64,000 nucleotides of DNA from Parvimonas sp. oral taxon 110 str. F0139 (lineage in GTDB: Bacteria; Bacillota; Clostridia; Tissierellales; Peptoniphilaceae), in assembly GCF_000214475.1 (NCBI RefSeq), contig NZ_AFII01000001.1, positions 558,001 through 622,000 of the forward strand, read 5' to 3'. Numbering within the stretch: the first letter of the stretch is position 1; every line of letters starts with the position of its first letter. The notes below the pieces were generated by a model that did not search any database, was not told the origin of the DNA, and saw nothing but the letters and a program-made list of their open reading frames with translations. Positions 8,939-18,516 of this stretch are shown here, piece by piece. The position numbers and the translations under genes were made by a program.

Positions 8939-10138
8939 CTAGTGATTCAAATATCTAAGTGGATCTACTGGTGAACCGTTATATCTAACTTCAAAATGTA
9001 AATGTGGTCCTGTTGAATTTCCTGTAGAACCTACTAGTGAAATAACTTGTCCTTTACTTACTTTTTGTCCAGCTCTTACAACCAAGCTTGAATTATGTCC
9101 ATATACAATAACAATATTATTTGTATATTTAATCATAACAGCATTACCATAACTTCCATTCCATCCTGCTGAAATAACTACACCATCTGTTGCAGAGTAA
9201 ACAGGAGTTCCTGTTGGAGCAGGAATATCAATTCCTCTATGTCTTTCTCCACCTTGACCAATTGGCGCATTTCTCCATCCAAATGGACTTGAAATTCTAT
9301 AATATCCACTTAAAGGCCACATCATCTCTCCATTTGATGGACGAGAAGTTATCTTGCCTTCATCAATATCTTTTTGAATTTTCTTTTCGTTTATTCCTCT
9401 TAAAATATCTGCTTTTACTTTTTCTTCAAAGCTTATATTTGCATTTAGATTTTTAACTTTATTTTGTAATTGATCAATTTCTGATTTTGTATATTCAATA
9501 TTTTGTTCCAATTTAGCAATAAGTTGTTTATTCTTTTCAACTTCTTCAGTATAAGCTTGATACTTTACTTCCATTTCTTTTTTCTTAACTACTTTTTCTT
9601 CTTTTCTTGCTTCTAATTCTTCTTTTTCTTTTTCCAAAGCAACTTTATCATTCTTCAAACTTGTAATTAATTTCTTATCATAATCAGCAATTGATTGCAT
9701 CATAAAATATCTTGAAATAAAATCTCTTATATCTGATGCAGAGAACAAAACTTCAATAGAATTTAAATCTTTATTACCATACATTACACGAACTCTTTTC
9801 TTAAAAAGTTCTTGATTTTCTGTAATTCTATCTTCTAAGATTGTTATTTTTTCTTTAGAAGCTTGAATTTCATCAGATATTTTAGATATTGCATCTTCTA
9901 ACTCTGTAAGGTCTTTGTCTAACTGATCAATCTTTTTTTGTTTTTCAACAATTTCCTTGAACGCCTCATCCTTTTCAGTAGTCATATCTTGAATTGATTT
10001 CTTTTTATTTTCTAAATTCTTTTCTTGACTTTGTTTATCTTTCTTTAAATCATCTACTTTATCAGCATAAGAAATTATGCCTGAACCAAACATTGAAAAC
10101 ACAAGAATCCATGCTACAAATCTTCTCTTTTTCATCAC
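8939..10138 (-). CDS. Coiled-coil M23 peptidase, FtsEX-activated cell-separation hydrolase (EnvC/PcsB-like architecture)
   Basis: Secreted protein of 399 residues. A signal peptide (about 1-25, MMKKRRFVAWILVFSMFGSG then cleavage near S-Y-A-D) is followed by a long coiled coil (about 26-255, rich in E, K and Q heptads). The C-terminal LytM/M23 domain has H-R-G-I-D and H-L-H-F zinc motifs, so it should be catalytically active, unlike EnvC itself. The coiled coil plus its position directly after ftsX are the hallmarks of hydrolases or activators regulated by FtsEX in the periplasm or wall space. Streptococcal PcsB has the same role but a CHAP domain. Confidence 0.85.
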   Translation of the reverse strand: MMKKRRFVAWILVFSMFGSGIISYADKVDDLKKDKQSQEKNLENKKKSIQDMTTEKDEAFKEIVEKQKKIDQLDKDLTELEDAISKISDEIQASKEKITILEDRITENQELFKKRVRVMYGNKDLNSIEVLFSASDIRDFISRYFMMQSIADYDKKLITSLKNDKVALEKEKEELEARKEEKVVKKKEMEVKYQAYTEEVEKNKQLIAKLEQNIEYTKSEIDQLQNKVKNLNANISFEEKVKADILRGINEKKIQKDIDEGKITSRPSNGEMMWPLSGYYRISSPFGWRNAPIGQGGERHRGIDIPAPTGTPVYSATDGVVISAGWNGSYGNAVMIKYTNNIVIVYGHNSSLVVRAGQKVSKGQVISLVGSTGNSTGPHLHFEVRYNGSPVDPLRYLNH

Positions 10139-10144
10139 AACCTC

Positions 10145-11041
10145 CTACACTTTCATATATTTTCTACTTGAGAATATTGATGCTAATACTCCGATACCAA
10201 TGCTTATTGCAAAATATGCAATAGCTACATAAATACCAAAAACATCAACTGGTAACAAATAATTTGAGAATATATTTCCTACTCCCCAAGCAAAGCTTTC
10301 ATAAATATATTTATAAATAAAGAATATTATTGTAAAAGATATTCCAGCACCAATTATACCAAGTAACATACCTTCTACGATAAACGGCCCTGTAATACTC
10401 ATATTAGTTGCGCCTATGTATTTCTTAATACTTATTTCTTTTCTCCTTGCTATAACTGTTAATTTAATTGTTATCGACATTATAAAGAAACTTACCATTA
10501 ATAGTACAGCAACTAATGTAATTCCTACATATTTAACCATTTCCGATACTTTTGCTATCTTATCAACAATATCTTTATAATAAACTACTTTTTCTACATC
10601 TTTAACATTATATATGCTAGATGCAACAGCATTTGAATTTTCTATATTCTCAACCTTCAATTCAAAACTTTCAGGAAGGGCAGATTCCATACCCTCTAGT
10701 AAAAATGAATTTTCTTTCCATTGTTCTTTCATTTTTGCTAAAGCTTGTTCTTTTGAAACATAGTTTACTTCTTTTACATTTTCTATTTTTTGTAATTCTT
10801 CTTTAATTTTTGCAATCCTTTCGGATGTAACTTCAGGTGTTAAAATAACATCTATTTGATCAACCTTAGTCTTCATATCTTCTACTATATTATTTGCTAC
10901 AAAAACTCCAAAAGTAATTCCACCTAGAATTAAAAGCATTGAGCAAATAGATACTATTGATGCAACACTCATAGATTTATTTCTCCAAACACCTACAAAT
11001 CCTTCTCCTATGGCAGAAAAAAATCTTCTAATTGAACTCAT
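10145..11041 (-). CDS. ftsX: Cell division protein FtsX
   Basis: Membrane half of FtsEX, which transmits FtsE ATP hydrolysis to an extracellular wall hydrolase. It has one TM helix near the N-terminus (about 22-45), an external loop (about 46-160) and three C-terminal TM helices, the FtsX fold. I chose the ATG at 11039-11041 (MSSIRRFFSAIGEG, 298 residues) because GGAGGTT precedes it; an upstream in-frame start would lack a ribosome site. It overlaps the ftsE 3' end by 14 nt. The coiled-coil hydrolase that follows is its probable partner. Confidence 0.93.
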   Translation of the reverse strand: MSSIRRFFSAIGEGFVGVWRNKSMSVASIVSICSMLLILGGITFGVFVANNIVEDMKTKVDQIDVILTPEVTSERIAKIKEELQKIENVKEVNYVSKEQALAKMKEQWKENSFLLEGMESALPESFELKVENIENSNAVASSIYNVKDVEKVVYYKDIVDKIAKVSEMVKYVGITLVAVLLMVSFFIMSITIKLTVIARRKEISIKKYIGATNMSITGPFIVEGMLLGIIGAGISFTIIFFIYKYIYESFAWGVGNIFSNYLLPVDVFGIYVAIAYFAISIGIGVLASIFSSRKYMKV

Positions 11042-11717
11042 CAAAATAACCTCCACGTTCTTCGTCATTAATCATTGCGCCATGATCCATACTTATAACC
11101 CTTTTCTTAAGTTTATTAACTATATCTTTATCATGTGTAGAAACAATAACTGTTGTACCTTTAGCATTTACATCCAAAAGTAACTTCATTATATCTTCCG
11201 AAGTATTTGGATCCAAATTTCCTGTTGGTTCATCAGCAATTAAATACTTAGGTCTATTTATAAGAGCTCTTGCAATACAAACTCTTTGTTGCTCTCCACC
11301 TGATAATTGATTTGGAAATGAGTCTGCTCTATCTGACAATCCAACTAACTCTAAAATTTCAGTTACTCTTTTATTAATAACTCTTTTTGAAACTCCTAGA
11401 ATTTGTAATGGATATTTTATATTGTCAAAAACAGTCTTGCCTTCTAAAAGTCTAAAATCTTGAAATACAACACCCATTGTTTTTCTAAGTTGCGGTATTT
11501 TTCTATTTCTCAACTTAACTATATTAACATTATCAACAATTATTTCACCTGATGTTGGTTTTATTTCTCTTAAAAGCATTTTTATGATACTTGTTTTACC
11601 TGCACCACTTGCTCCAATTAAGAAAACGAACTCTCCATCTTCTACTTTGAAACTAAGATCTTTCAAAGCACAAACGTCGTTTTTATATACTTTATTTACT
11701 TCTATAAATTCTAACAA
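11028..11717 (-). CDS. ftsE: Cell division ATP-binding protein FtsE
   Basis: ABC ATPase of FtsEX, 229 residues. It shows Walker A G-A-S-G-A-G-K-T-S, signature L-S-G-G-E-Q-Q-R and Walker B Y-L-I-A-D-E-P-T-G-N-L-D, with the S-T-H-D switch histidine. The FtsE-specific G-V-V-F-Q-D-F-R-L-L stretch supports FtsE over a general MacB-type ATPase. First gene of the ftsE-ftsX-M23-ctpA operon; a -10 box lies at 11758-11763. Confidence 0.96.
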   Translation of the reverse strand: MLEFIEVNKVYKNDVCALKDLSFKVEDGEFVFLIGASGAGKTSIIKMLLREIKPTSGEIIVDNVNIVKLRNRKIPQLRKTMGVVFQDFRLLEGKTVFDNIKYPLQILGVSKRVINKRVTEILELVGLSDRADSFPNQLSGGEQQRVCIARALINRPKYLIADEPTGNLDPNTSEDIMKLLLDVNAKGTTVIVSTHDKDIVNKLKKRVISMDHGAMINDEERGGYFDEFN

Positions 11718-11757
11718 AATATCACCTCAATTAAATTTCTAACCAATCGACAGTACT

Positions 11758-11763
11758 ATTATA
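11758..11763 (-). promoter_or_regulatory. Putative ftsE promoter (-10 only)
   Basis: TATAAT on the minus strand about 41 nt upstream of the ftsE start codon, preceded by a G-A dinucleotide. No good -35 hexamer at 16-18 nt; only weak matches. Intergenic 11718-11856 contains no ORF. Confidence 0.45.
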
Positions 11764-11856
11764 TCATAAAATTTATAAAATGTAGTAAAAAAAGCAAAAA
11801 AAGTTACAAAATAATTACAAATATATTACAAATAATTAACATTTAACAAAAATATT

Positions 11857-13521
11857 CTATTTATTATCAAAATAATATAGGACTGAACGTCCTGTTTTAA
11901 ATTTATTTATGTTATCAAAAAAATCTAAATAGTTATTATGATCAAATAATTTTATTCTTTTCTTTATTTTTTGTAAAACATCATTAGTAACGCTGAACTC
12001 ATCAATCCCTAGCAAAATTAAAAGTTCAACTGCATCTAATTCACTTGCAAAGTTTCCGCACATTGAAACTATTTTTCCATTTCTATGAGCAATATCTACA
12101 ACACGATGAATTGAACGAATAACTGATGGGTTATAACAATCATATAATTGTTGCATCTTAGAATTTTCTCTATCACATGCTAACATATATTGAACCAAAT
12201 CATTTGTTCCAATACTCACAAAATCAACTTCTTTAATCAAAATATCAATAAGAAAAACTGAAGCAGGAGTTTCTATCATAATCCCAAACTCAATATTTTC
12301 ATCAAAATGCACTCTCTCTTCTCTTAATTCATCTTTGATTTTTAATATTTCATTTTTTATCCACAAAACTTCATCTAATGTAGTTATCATCGGAATCATA
12401 ATTTTTATATTTCCAAATGCAGAGGCTCTTAAAATTGCCCTTAAATGCTTTCTTAATTCCTTATAAAATTCTTTATAAATTCTAAAACCTCTAAGTCCCA
12501 AGAATGGATTTTTTTCCTCATCCAACTTAAAAAACATAGATTTTTTATCAGCACCAATATCAAAAGTTCTAATTACAATAGGTTTGTCTGTACTTTGAGC
12601 AAGCTTTTTAAAAATTTCAAATTGATACTCTTCCGTTGGAGATTCATCAGACATAAATAAAAACTCTGTTCTAAACAACCCACATCCATCTGTACCATTC
12701 TTTAAAGATACTTCAAACTCTTCAAAACTTGAAATATTACTACATACTCTTATATATCTATTATTTTTTGTTCTTACTATATTCCTATCTAAAAATTCTT
12801 TTTGTGATGATTTCAATAAATTTTTATATGAATTAACTACATCTTCGTCAGGATTTAAAAACAATTTTTCTTGATTACAATCTAAAATACAATCAAAGTT
12901 CGTATCCTTTAACTCTTGAAAATCTAAAGAATCACATATTATATAAGGAATTTGTAAATTTTTTGCATATAAAGAAGCATGTGAAGTTTTCCCACCATTT
13001 TTTGAAACTATACCAATTAATTGATCTTTATATTTATCAATTATTTTTGGTGATAAATTTTCTGTAAAAAGCACAAATTTATTTTCATATATTTTAATTT
13101 CTTCAGTTGATGTTAAAGTTCTAATAAACTCTTCTTGAATTGAAATATAATCATAAATTCTATCTCTCATATAGTCAGAATCTAGATTATTTAATTCATA
13201 GCAAATATGACTAATTGTCTCCTCTATTGATTTTTCTAAAGATTTATTTTCAGTCAATATTTTACTTTTTACACTATCTTTTAAAAATGGGTCATCTATT
13301 AATTCAATATGAACATTTAATAAACTCTCTAATTTTTCATCTTGAACTTTTATCCTATCAGATTCTAAATAACTTGATAATAAACTTTCAAACCTTGTAA
13401 TTTCTTTCTCTTTATCATTGTCAGATATTTTTTCTCGAATAAAATTCTTTTCATAAAATAAAGTAATTGCCTTACCATAAGCAATTCCATTAGAAACGGA
13501 AAATCCATCATATACTTTCAT
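11857..13521 (-). CDS. ptsI: Phosphoenolpyruvate-protein phosphotransferase (PTS enzyme I)
   Basis: Cytoplasmic enzyme I, which takes phosphate from PEP and passes it to HPr. Length 554 is slightly under the usual 570-575. The phosphohistidine lies in G-G-K-T-S-H-A-S (about residue 181). The PEP-binding barrel has F-R-T-E-F-L-F, G-L-R-G-F-R and the catalytic Cys in S-M-C-G-N. Ribosome site GGTGGAG precedes the ATG at 13519-13521. It follows ptsH on the same strand but a strong terminator (13532-13557) lies between them, ending only about 11 nt before the start. Confidence 0.95.
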   Translation of the reverse strand: MKVYDGFSVSNGIAYGKAITLFYEKNFIREKISDNDKEKEITRFESLLSSYLESDRIKVQDEKLESLLNVHIELIDDPFLKDSVKSKILTENKSLEKSIEETISHICYELNNLDSDYMRDRIYDYISIQEEFIRTLTSTEEIKIYENKFVLFTENLSPKIIDKYKDQLIGIVSKNGGKTSHASLYAKNLQIPYIICDSLDFQELKDTNFDCILDCNQEKLFLNPDEDVVNSYKNLLKSSQKEFLDRNIVRTKNNRYIRVCSNISSFEEFEVSLKNGTDGCGLFRTEFLFMSDESPTEEYQFEIFKKLAQSTDKPIVIRTFDIGADKKSMFFKLDEEKNPFLGLRGFRIYKEFYKELRKHLRAILRASAFGNIKIMIPMITTLDEVLWIKNEILKIKDELREERVHFDENIEFGIMIETPASVFLIDILIKEVDFVSIGTNDLVQYMLACDRENSKMQQLYDCYNPSVIRSIHRVVDIAHRNGKIVSMCGNFASELDAVELLILLGIDEFSVTNDVLQKIKKRIKLFDHNNYLDFFDNINKFKTGRSVLYYFDNK

Positions 13522-13531
13522 AATACTCCAC

Positions 13532-13557
13532 CAAAAAAGCTTCTCTTTCGAGAAGCT
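13532..13557 (-). terminator. Intercistronic terminator/attenuator between ptsH and ptsI
   Basis: Read on the minus strand: an 8-bp perfect stem AGCTTCTC/GAGAAGCT (13538-13557) closed by a GAAA tetraloop and followed by six T. This is a textbook intrinsic terminator. It lies between the ptsH stop and the ptsI ribosome site, so ptsI is either expressed by read-through at a lower level or the hairpin protects the ptsH mRNA 3' end. Confidence 0.88.
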
Positions 13558-13567
13558 ATACTTAAAA

Positions 13568-13828
13568 CTAATCAGCTAAATTTTCTATGAAGTTTACAAC
13601 TTCCCCTAAAGTTTTCTCTTCATTTTCTCCATCAACTCTCAATGTTACTTCTGTTCCCTTAGAAATACCTAAACTCATAACATTAAAAATACTTTTCGCA
13701 TCAGCAACTTTGTTATCTAAAATAATTTCAATACTTTCATCAAATTTCTTAACAAATTGAACTAAAGATGCAGCAGGTCTAGCATGTAATCCTGTTTCAT
13801 TTTTTATTATAACGTTTTTTTCTATCAT
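13568..13828 (-). CDS. ptsH: Phosphocarrier protein HPr
   Basis: HPr of 86 residues. G-L-H-A-R-P-A-A carries the catalytic His15, phosphorylated by enzyme I. The K-S-I-F-N-V-M-S-L-G segment carries Ser46, the site of HPr kinase/phosphorylase in Gram-positive bacteria, so a CcpA-style catabolite control role is possible. GGAGG ribosome site upstream. It is the first gene of the pts unit and has its own promoter with a palindrome (13869-13897). Confidence 0.97.
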   Translation of the reverse strand: MIEKNVIIKNETGLHARPAASLVQFVKKFDESIEIILDNKVADAKSIFNVMSLGISKGTEVTLRVDGENEEKTLGEVVNFIENLAD

Positions 13829-13868
13829 AATAAGCCTCCTAAGTTTCTAATATTTAAACTACATATAT

Positions 13869-13897
13869 ATTTTACCATTATTGTTTAAACAATTCAA
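13869..13897 (-). promoter_or_regulatory. ptsH promoter with a 14-bp palindrome in the spacer
   Basis: On the minus strand, TTGAAT (13892-13897), 17-nt spacer and TAAAAT (13869-13874) with an upstream TGG (extended -10). The perfect palindrome ATTGTTTAAACAAT occupies 13880-13893, between and partly overlapping the promoter boxes, where a bound protein would block RNA polymerase. Regulator unknown. Confidence 0.65.
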
Positions 13898-13965
13898 TAG
13901 TTTTACTAAAATTTTTAAAAACGTTTTTCATAACTAAAACAAATAATTTTTTAAAAATTAATATA

Positions 13966-14029
13966 ATAAAAACTCATAGGAAATTCACATATTATATAAC
14001 TTTTAATATGAACTTCAATCTATGAGTTT
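13966..14029 (-). terminator. Long hairpin terminator after rlmN
   Basis: AAACTCATAG (13970-13979) pairs with CTATGAGTTT (14020-14029), and inner segments (GAANTTCA/TGTGAATTTC region) extend the stem. On the minus strand it is followed by TTATT. It lies 30 nt after the rlmN stop, so it most likely ends the uvrB-uvrA-DJ-1-rlmN transcript. No ORF in 13898-14059. Confidence 0.6.
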
Positions 14030-14059
14030 ATAATTAATTCTTGCTTAGTGAAAATAATT

Positions 14060-15106
14060 CTATGCTTCTTCTTCTAAAATACCCTGTCTAAGTTGTCCAC
14101 AAGCTCCATTTATATCATCGCCCTGTTTCTTTCTTATAGTTGCATTTATTCCATAATTTTCTAGCATCGACTTAAAAGAATAAATATACTTTGTACTAGG
14201 AGCCTCTCCATCAAATTCTTTTATTGAATTTAAAGGGATTATATTAATATGACAATTTAAACCTTTTAGAATATTCTTAAGCTCCAACGCATGTTTTTTT
14301 GAGTCGTTTTGCCCTTTGATTAGTGTATATTCAAAACTTACTCTTCTTGAAGTTTTATCAAAATAATACTTACAAGCCTTTAATATCTCATCAATTGAAA
14401 AATTATCTGAAATAGGCATTATTTCTCGTCTTTCATTTTGAAATGGATTATGAAGTGAAATTGTAAGTGTTACGGGTAATTTTTCATCAGCTAATTTATA
14501 AATATTATGGACAAGCCCACATGTTGAAATTGTAATATTTCTTAAGCTCAAATTTTTACCTTTTTCAGAATTTATAATTTTCAAAAATCCTATTACATTA
14601 TTATAATTATCAAGTGGTTCTCCAATACCCATAATAACAACATTATTTATAGTTAAATTCAAATCATTCTCTATTAAATAAATTTGATTTAACATTTCAG
14701 CAGAAGTTAAATTTCTTTTAAAATTTTCTTTTGTTGACGCACAAAATGTACAGCCCATTCTACAGCCTACTTGACTTGAAATACAAACAGTACAATAACT
14801 TCCATAGTCCATAAATACAGTTTCAATTATTCTATTATCATATAATTTAATCAAATATTTTTTTGTATTATCTAGCTTTGATTCATATTTTGTATAAATT
14901 GAAGAAGTATTTATATATCCTATTTCCTTTAGTTTTTCAATTAAAACTTTAGGCAGTTGCTTGCAATTTTCTATTTCAAAGTTTTTCTTTTGATGCATAA
15001 ATCTAAAAAATTGCTCAGCCCTAAACTTCTTTTCTCCCAAACTTAAAAATAAATCTTCAAGCTCTTCAATTTTCAAAGAGTTAAATTCTATTTTTTTATT
15101 TCCCAT
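14060..15106 (-). CDS. rlmN: Dual-specificity rRNA/tRNA methyltransferase RlmN (radical SAM)
   Basis: Radical SAM enzyme that makes C2-methyladenosine at A2503 of 23S rRNA and A37 of some tRNAs. The 348-residue protein has the cluster motif C-R-M-G-C-T-F-C, the S-S-Q-V-G stretch before it, and the family C-terminal catalytic Cys in G-D-D-I-N-G-A-C-G-Q-L. Length is normal. The start overlaps the DJ-1-like stop by 11 nt. Confidence 0.96.
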   Translation of the reverse strand: MGNKKIEFNSLKIEELEDLFLSLGEKKFRAEQFFRFMHQKKNFEIENCKQLPKVLIEKLKEIGYINTSSIYTKYESKLDNTKKYLIKLYDNRIIETVFMDYGSYCTVCISSQVGCRMGCTFCASTKENFKRNLTSAEMLNQIYLIENDLNLTINNVVIMGIGEPLDNYNNVIGFLKIINSEKGKNLSLRNITISTCGLVHNIYKLADEKLPVTLTISLHNPFQNERREIMPISDNFSIDEILKACKYYFDKTSRRVSFEYTLIKGQNDSKKHALELKNILKGLNCHINIIPLNSIKEFDGEAPSTKYIYSFKSMLENYGINATIRKKQGDDINGACGQLRQGILEEEA

Positions 15107-15686
15107 TCTTTTCTTCCTTTAGAATAAAATCTCTCAACAAATAATCAACAGACATAAAACGAACTTGTTTTTCTTGAACTTTTCCTTTTATTTTTCTAAT
15201 CAATGTATAAGCAAGTTCTCCTGCAAGTCCTGCTCCTCTTGCCGTAATTATATTGTCATCTATACAAATTGCATCTTCTTTAACATTTGCATCAAGTAGT
15301 TCATTTTCCATCCCTGGATAAATAACTGCATTTCTTCCGGATAAAACACCTGCTTTTGCAAGAACTGAAGGTCCAGCACAAATTGCAGAAATCAATTTAT
15401 GCTCTTCGTCAAATGTCTTTATTATATCTAAAACTCTTTTATCATCTCTGATATCAAAAGCAGCAGGAAGTCCACCTGGAATAATAATTCCTGCATATTC
15501 TTTTAAATTTATATTTTCAATCAAATCATCTGCTAAAACAGTTATTCCTCTATTACTAGGAACTTGAAGTTTTCCTGTAATTGAAATCATATCGACCTTA
15601 ATGTCAGCTCTTTTAAGATAATCAACTTGAGTAAGTGCTTCAACTTCTTCAAATGTATCTGTTAAAATTAAAATATATCTATCCAT
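15096..15686 (-). CDS. DJ-1/PfpI (ThiJ) family protein
   Basis: Class I glutamine-amidotransferase-like fold, 196 residues. It has the nucleophile elbow cysteine in I-S-A-I-C-A-G-P-S and the conserved Glu in F-E-E-V-E-A near residue 13, both of which build the reactive Cys site of DJ-1 proteins. Members include chaperones, glyoxalase III and deglycase candidates; the substrate cannot be told from sequence. It overlaps uvrA by 8 nt and rlmN by 11 nt, so the four genes uvrB-uvrA-DJ-1-rlmN form one transcription unit. Confidence 0.9.
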   Translation of the reverse strand: MDRYILILTDTFEEVEALTQVDYLKRADIKVDMISITGKLQVPSNRGITVLADDLIENINLKEYAGIIIPGGLPAAFDIRDDKRVLDIIKTFDEEHKLISAICAGPSVLAKAGVLSGRNAVIYPGMENELLDANVKEDAICIDDNIITARGAGLAGELAYTLIRKIKGKVQEKQVRFMSVDYLLRDFILKEEKNGK

Positions 15687-18516
15687 TTTGCTCTCCTAAT
15701 ATTTTTCTTAAAAATTGTCCTGTATATGATTTCTCACATTTTGCAACTTCCTCTGGAGTTCCGGTTACAACAATAGTTCCTCCACCATCGCCACCTTCAA
15801 CACCCAAATCAATTATATGATCTGCTATTTTAATCATATCTAAATTATGTTCAATAACAATAACAGTATTTCCCTGTTCAACTAATGTATTTAAAACTTC
15901 TATCAATTTTTTTATATCATCAATGTGTAAACCTGTAGTTGGTTCATCTAAAATATAAACAGTTTGTCCCGTTCCACGTTTAGCAAGTTCGGAAGCAAGT
16001 TTAACTCTCTGAGCCTCTCCACCTGAAAGCTCTGTTGAGCTTTGTCCAATCTTAATATAATCTAATCCTACATCATATAAAGTTTGTAATTTTCTTTTTA
16101 TTGAAGGATGATTTTCAAAGAATTTAAGTCCATCTTCAACAGTCATTTCCAAAACATCTGAAATATTTTTTCCATTATATGTTACTTCCAAAGTTTCTCT
16201 ATTATATCTTTTACCACCACAAACTTCACAAGGAACATACACATCAGGTAAAAAGTGCATTTCAACCTTTATTGTTCCGTCTCCTTTACAAGCCTCACAA
16301 CGACCGCCATGAACATTAAAACTAAATCTACCTTTACTATATCCTTTCATTTTTGCCTTTGTAGTCATAGCAAAGACATCTCTTATATTATCAAAAAGTT
16401 TAGTATAAGTTGCAGGATTTGAACGCGGAGTTCTACCTATTGGACTTTGGTCAATTTCAATAACTTTATCAAGCTTTTCATAGCCCTCAATCCTATCAAA
16501 TTTTCCTGTTTTTTGTTTGCTCCTATTTAATTTGTTTGACAATTCTTTATTTAAAATTGAATTTACCAAACTGCTCTTTCCACTTCCGGAAACACCAGTT
16601 ACACAAGTAAAAACACCGATAGGAAATTCAACATCAATATTTTTTAAATTATTTTCTCTTGCTCCAAAAACTTTAATTGTATCTGTGTATTTTCTTCTTT
16701 GTTTAGGAACTTCTATTTTACTTTTTCCTGAAAGATATGCACCTGTAATAGATTTTTTACTCTTCATAATATCTTTAATAGTTCCCTGTGCAACAACCTC
16801 TCCACCATGAATGCCTGCTCTTGGTCCAATATCTACAATATGGTCAGCACAACGAATTGTATCTTCATCATGTTCTACTACAATCAAAGTATTTCCAAGA
16901 TTTGTTAAATTTCTTAAAGCATTTAAAAGTTTTTCATTATCTCTTTGATGTAAACCGATACTTGGTTCATCTAAAACGTAAACAACTCCAACAAGCCCTG
17001 AACCGATTTGAGTTGCAAGTCTAATTCTTTGACTTTCTCCTCCTGAAAGAGTTCCTGCACTTCTCGCCAAAGTTAAATATTCAAGACCTACATCTTTTAA
17101 GAATTTAAGTCTTTCTCTAATTTCCTTTAAAATTCTTTCACCAATAATACTTTCAGTTTCTGTTAATTCTAAATCATTAAACCATTCATTTAATTTTTGA
17201 ACGGACATTGCAGTAACATCAGAAATATTTTTATCTCTTATAAAAATTGAAAGAGCTTTTTTATTAAGTCTTTTTCCTTTACAAGTTTCACATTCCATTT
17301 CAGACATAACTGTTTCAATTTTTTCCCTCATAGAAGACATTGGAGAAGAAGCATATCTTCTTTCCAAATTTTTTACTATTCCTTCAAATGGTTTATTAAA
17401 AGTTTTATTTTCATTTGTGAACTTACTTTCAAACCTAAATTTTATATTTCTTGATCCTGTCCCATAAAGAAGCTCATCTATAGTTTCTTTACTTAAATCT
17501 TTAAAAGGAGTATTTTCATCAAAACCGTTATATTTTATGATTTCGTGAAATATTTTGTAATAGTATCCATCTTCTCCAGTAGTCATGTTGTAACATTCAA
17601 TAGCTCCCTCTAAAAGTGATTTATTTTTATCAGGAATTACCAAATCCGGATCTATAATTTTATGGCTTCCAAGTCCATTACAATCATGACACATTCCAAA
17701 AGGACTGTTAAAAGAAAAAGTTCTAGGTTCAATTTCATCAAATGAAATATGCCCGTTAGGACAGGACATTTTTTCAGAAAATAAAATTTCTTCTCCATCG
17801 ACCACTTTAACCTTAACAATACTGTCACTAAATTTGAAAGCTGTTTCCAAACTCTCTGTAAGTCTTGACTCAATTCCTTCTTTTACAACAAGTCTATCAA
17901 CTACGATATCAATATTATGTTTTTTATTTTTATCTAATTCAATTTCTTCAGTAAGTTCATATTCTTTATCGTCAATAATCGCACGAACAAAACCTTGAAT
18001 TTTTATATTTTCTAAAAGTTTTTTATGTTCTCCCTTTTTTCCACGAATTACAGGAGCTAACACAAATATCTTACTTCTCTCTTCAAGTTTCATAACTCTA
18101 TCAACCATTTGATCGATACTTTGACTTTTTATTTCAGTTCCACATATTGGACATTTTGGAATTCCAATTTTTGCAAAAAGCAATCTTAAATAATCATAAA
18201 TTTCAGTAACGGTTCCTACAGTAGATCTTGGATTTCTATTTGTAGTTTTTTGATCAATAGAAATTGACGGACTTAGTCCATCAATATATTCAACATCAGG
18301 TTTATCCATTTGACCTAAAAATTGTCTTGCATAACTTGATAAGCTTTCAACATATCTTCTTTGCCCTTCGGCATAAATTGTATCAAAAGCCAAAGATGAT
18401 TTTCCGCTTCCACTAAGTCCTGTAAAAACAACCATTTTATCTCTTGGAATTTCCAAATCTATATTTTTTAAATTATTTACTTTTGCCCCTTTAATTCTAA
18501 TCGTATTTTTAGACAT
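15679..18516 (-). CDS. uvrA: Excinuclease ABC subunit A
   Basis: Damage-recognition ATPase of nucleotide excision repair, 945 residues (family about 940). It has two ABC modules, with G-L-S-G-S-G-K-S-S near residue 31 and G-V-S-G-S-G-K-S-S near 640; two signatures (L-S-G-G-E-S-Q-R and L-S-G-G-E-A-Q-R); and zinc modules C-P-I-C, C-H-D-C, C-E-T-C, C-E-A-C and C-E-V-C. It begins 8 nt inside the end of uvrB, so the two subunits are co-expressed. Confidence 0.98.
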   Translation of the reverse strand: MSKNTIRIKGAKVNNLKNIDLEIPRDKMVVFTGLSGSGKSSLAFDTIYAEGQRRYVESLSSYARQFLGQMDKPDVEYIDGLSPSISIDQKTTNRNPRSTVGTVTEIYDYLRLLFAKIGIPKCPICGTEIKSQSIDQMVDRVMKLEERSKIFVLAPVIRGKKGEHKKLLENIKIQGFVRAIIDDKEYELTEEIELDKNKKHNIDIVVDRLVVKEGIESRLTESLETAFKFSDSIVKVKVVDGEEILFSEKMSCPNGHISFDEIEPRTFSFNSPFGMCHDCNGLGSHKIIDPDLVIPDKNKSLLEGAIECYNMTTGEDGYYYKIFHEIIKYNGFDENTPFKDLSKETIDELLYGTGSRNIKFRFESKFTNENKTFNKPFEGIVKNLERRYASSPMSSMREKIETVMSEMECETCKGKRLNKKALSIFIRDKNISDVTAMSVQKLNEWFNDLELTETESIIGERILKEIRERLKFLKDVGLEYLTLARSAGTLSGGESQRIRLATQIGSGLVGVVYVLDEPSIGLHQRDNEKLLNALRNLTNLGNTLIVVEHDEDTIRCADHIVDIGPRAGIHGGEVVAQGTIKDIMKSKKSITGAYLSGKSKIEVPKQRRKYTDTIKVFGARENNLKNIDVEFPIGVFTCVTGVSGSGKSSLVNSILNKELSNKLNRSKQKTGKFDRIEGYEKLDKVIEIDQSPIGRTPRSNPATYTKLFDNIRDVFAMTTKAKMKGYSKGRFSFNVHGGRCEACKGDGTIKVEMHFLPDVYVPCEVCGGKRYNRETLEVTYNGKNISDVLEMTVEDGLKFFENHPSIKRKLQTLYDVGLDYIKIGQSSTELSGGEAQRVKLASELAKRGTGQTVYILDEPTTGLHIDDIKKLIEVLNTLVEQGNTVIVIEHNLDMIKIADHIIDLGVEGGDGGGTIVVTGTPEEVAKCEKSYTGQFLRKILGEQNG

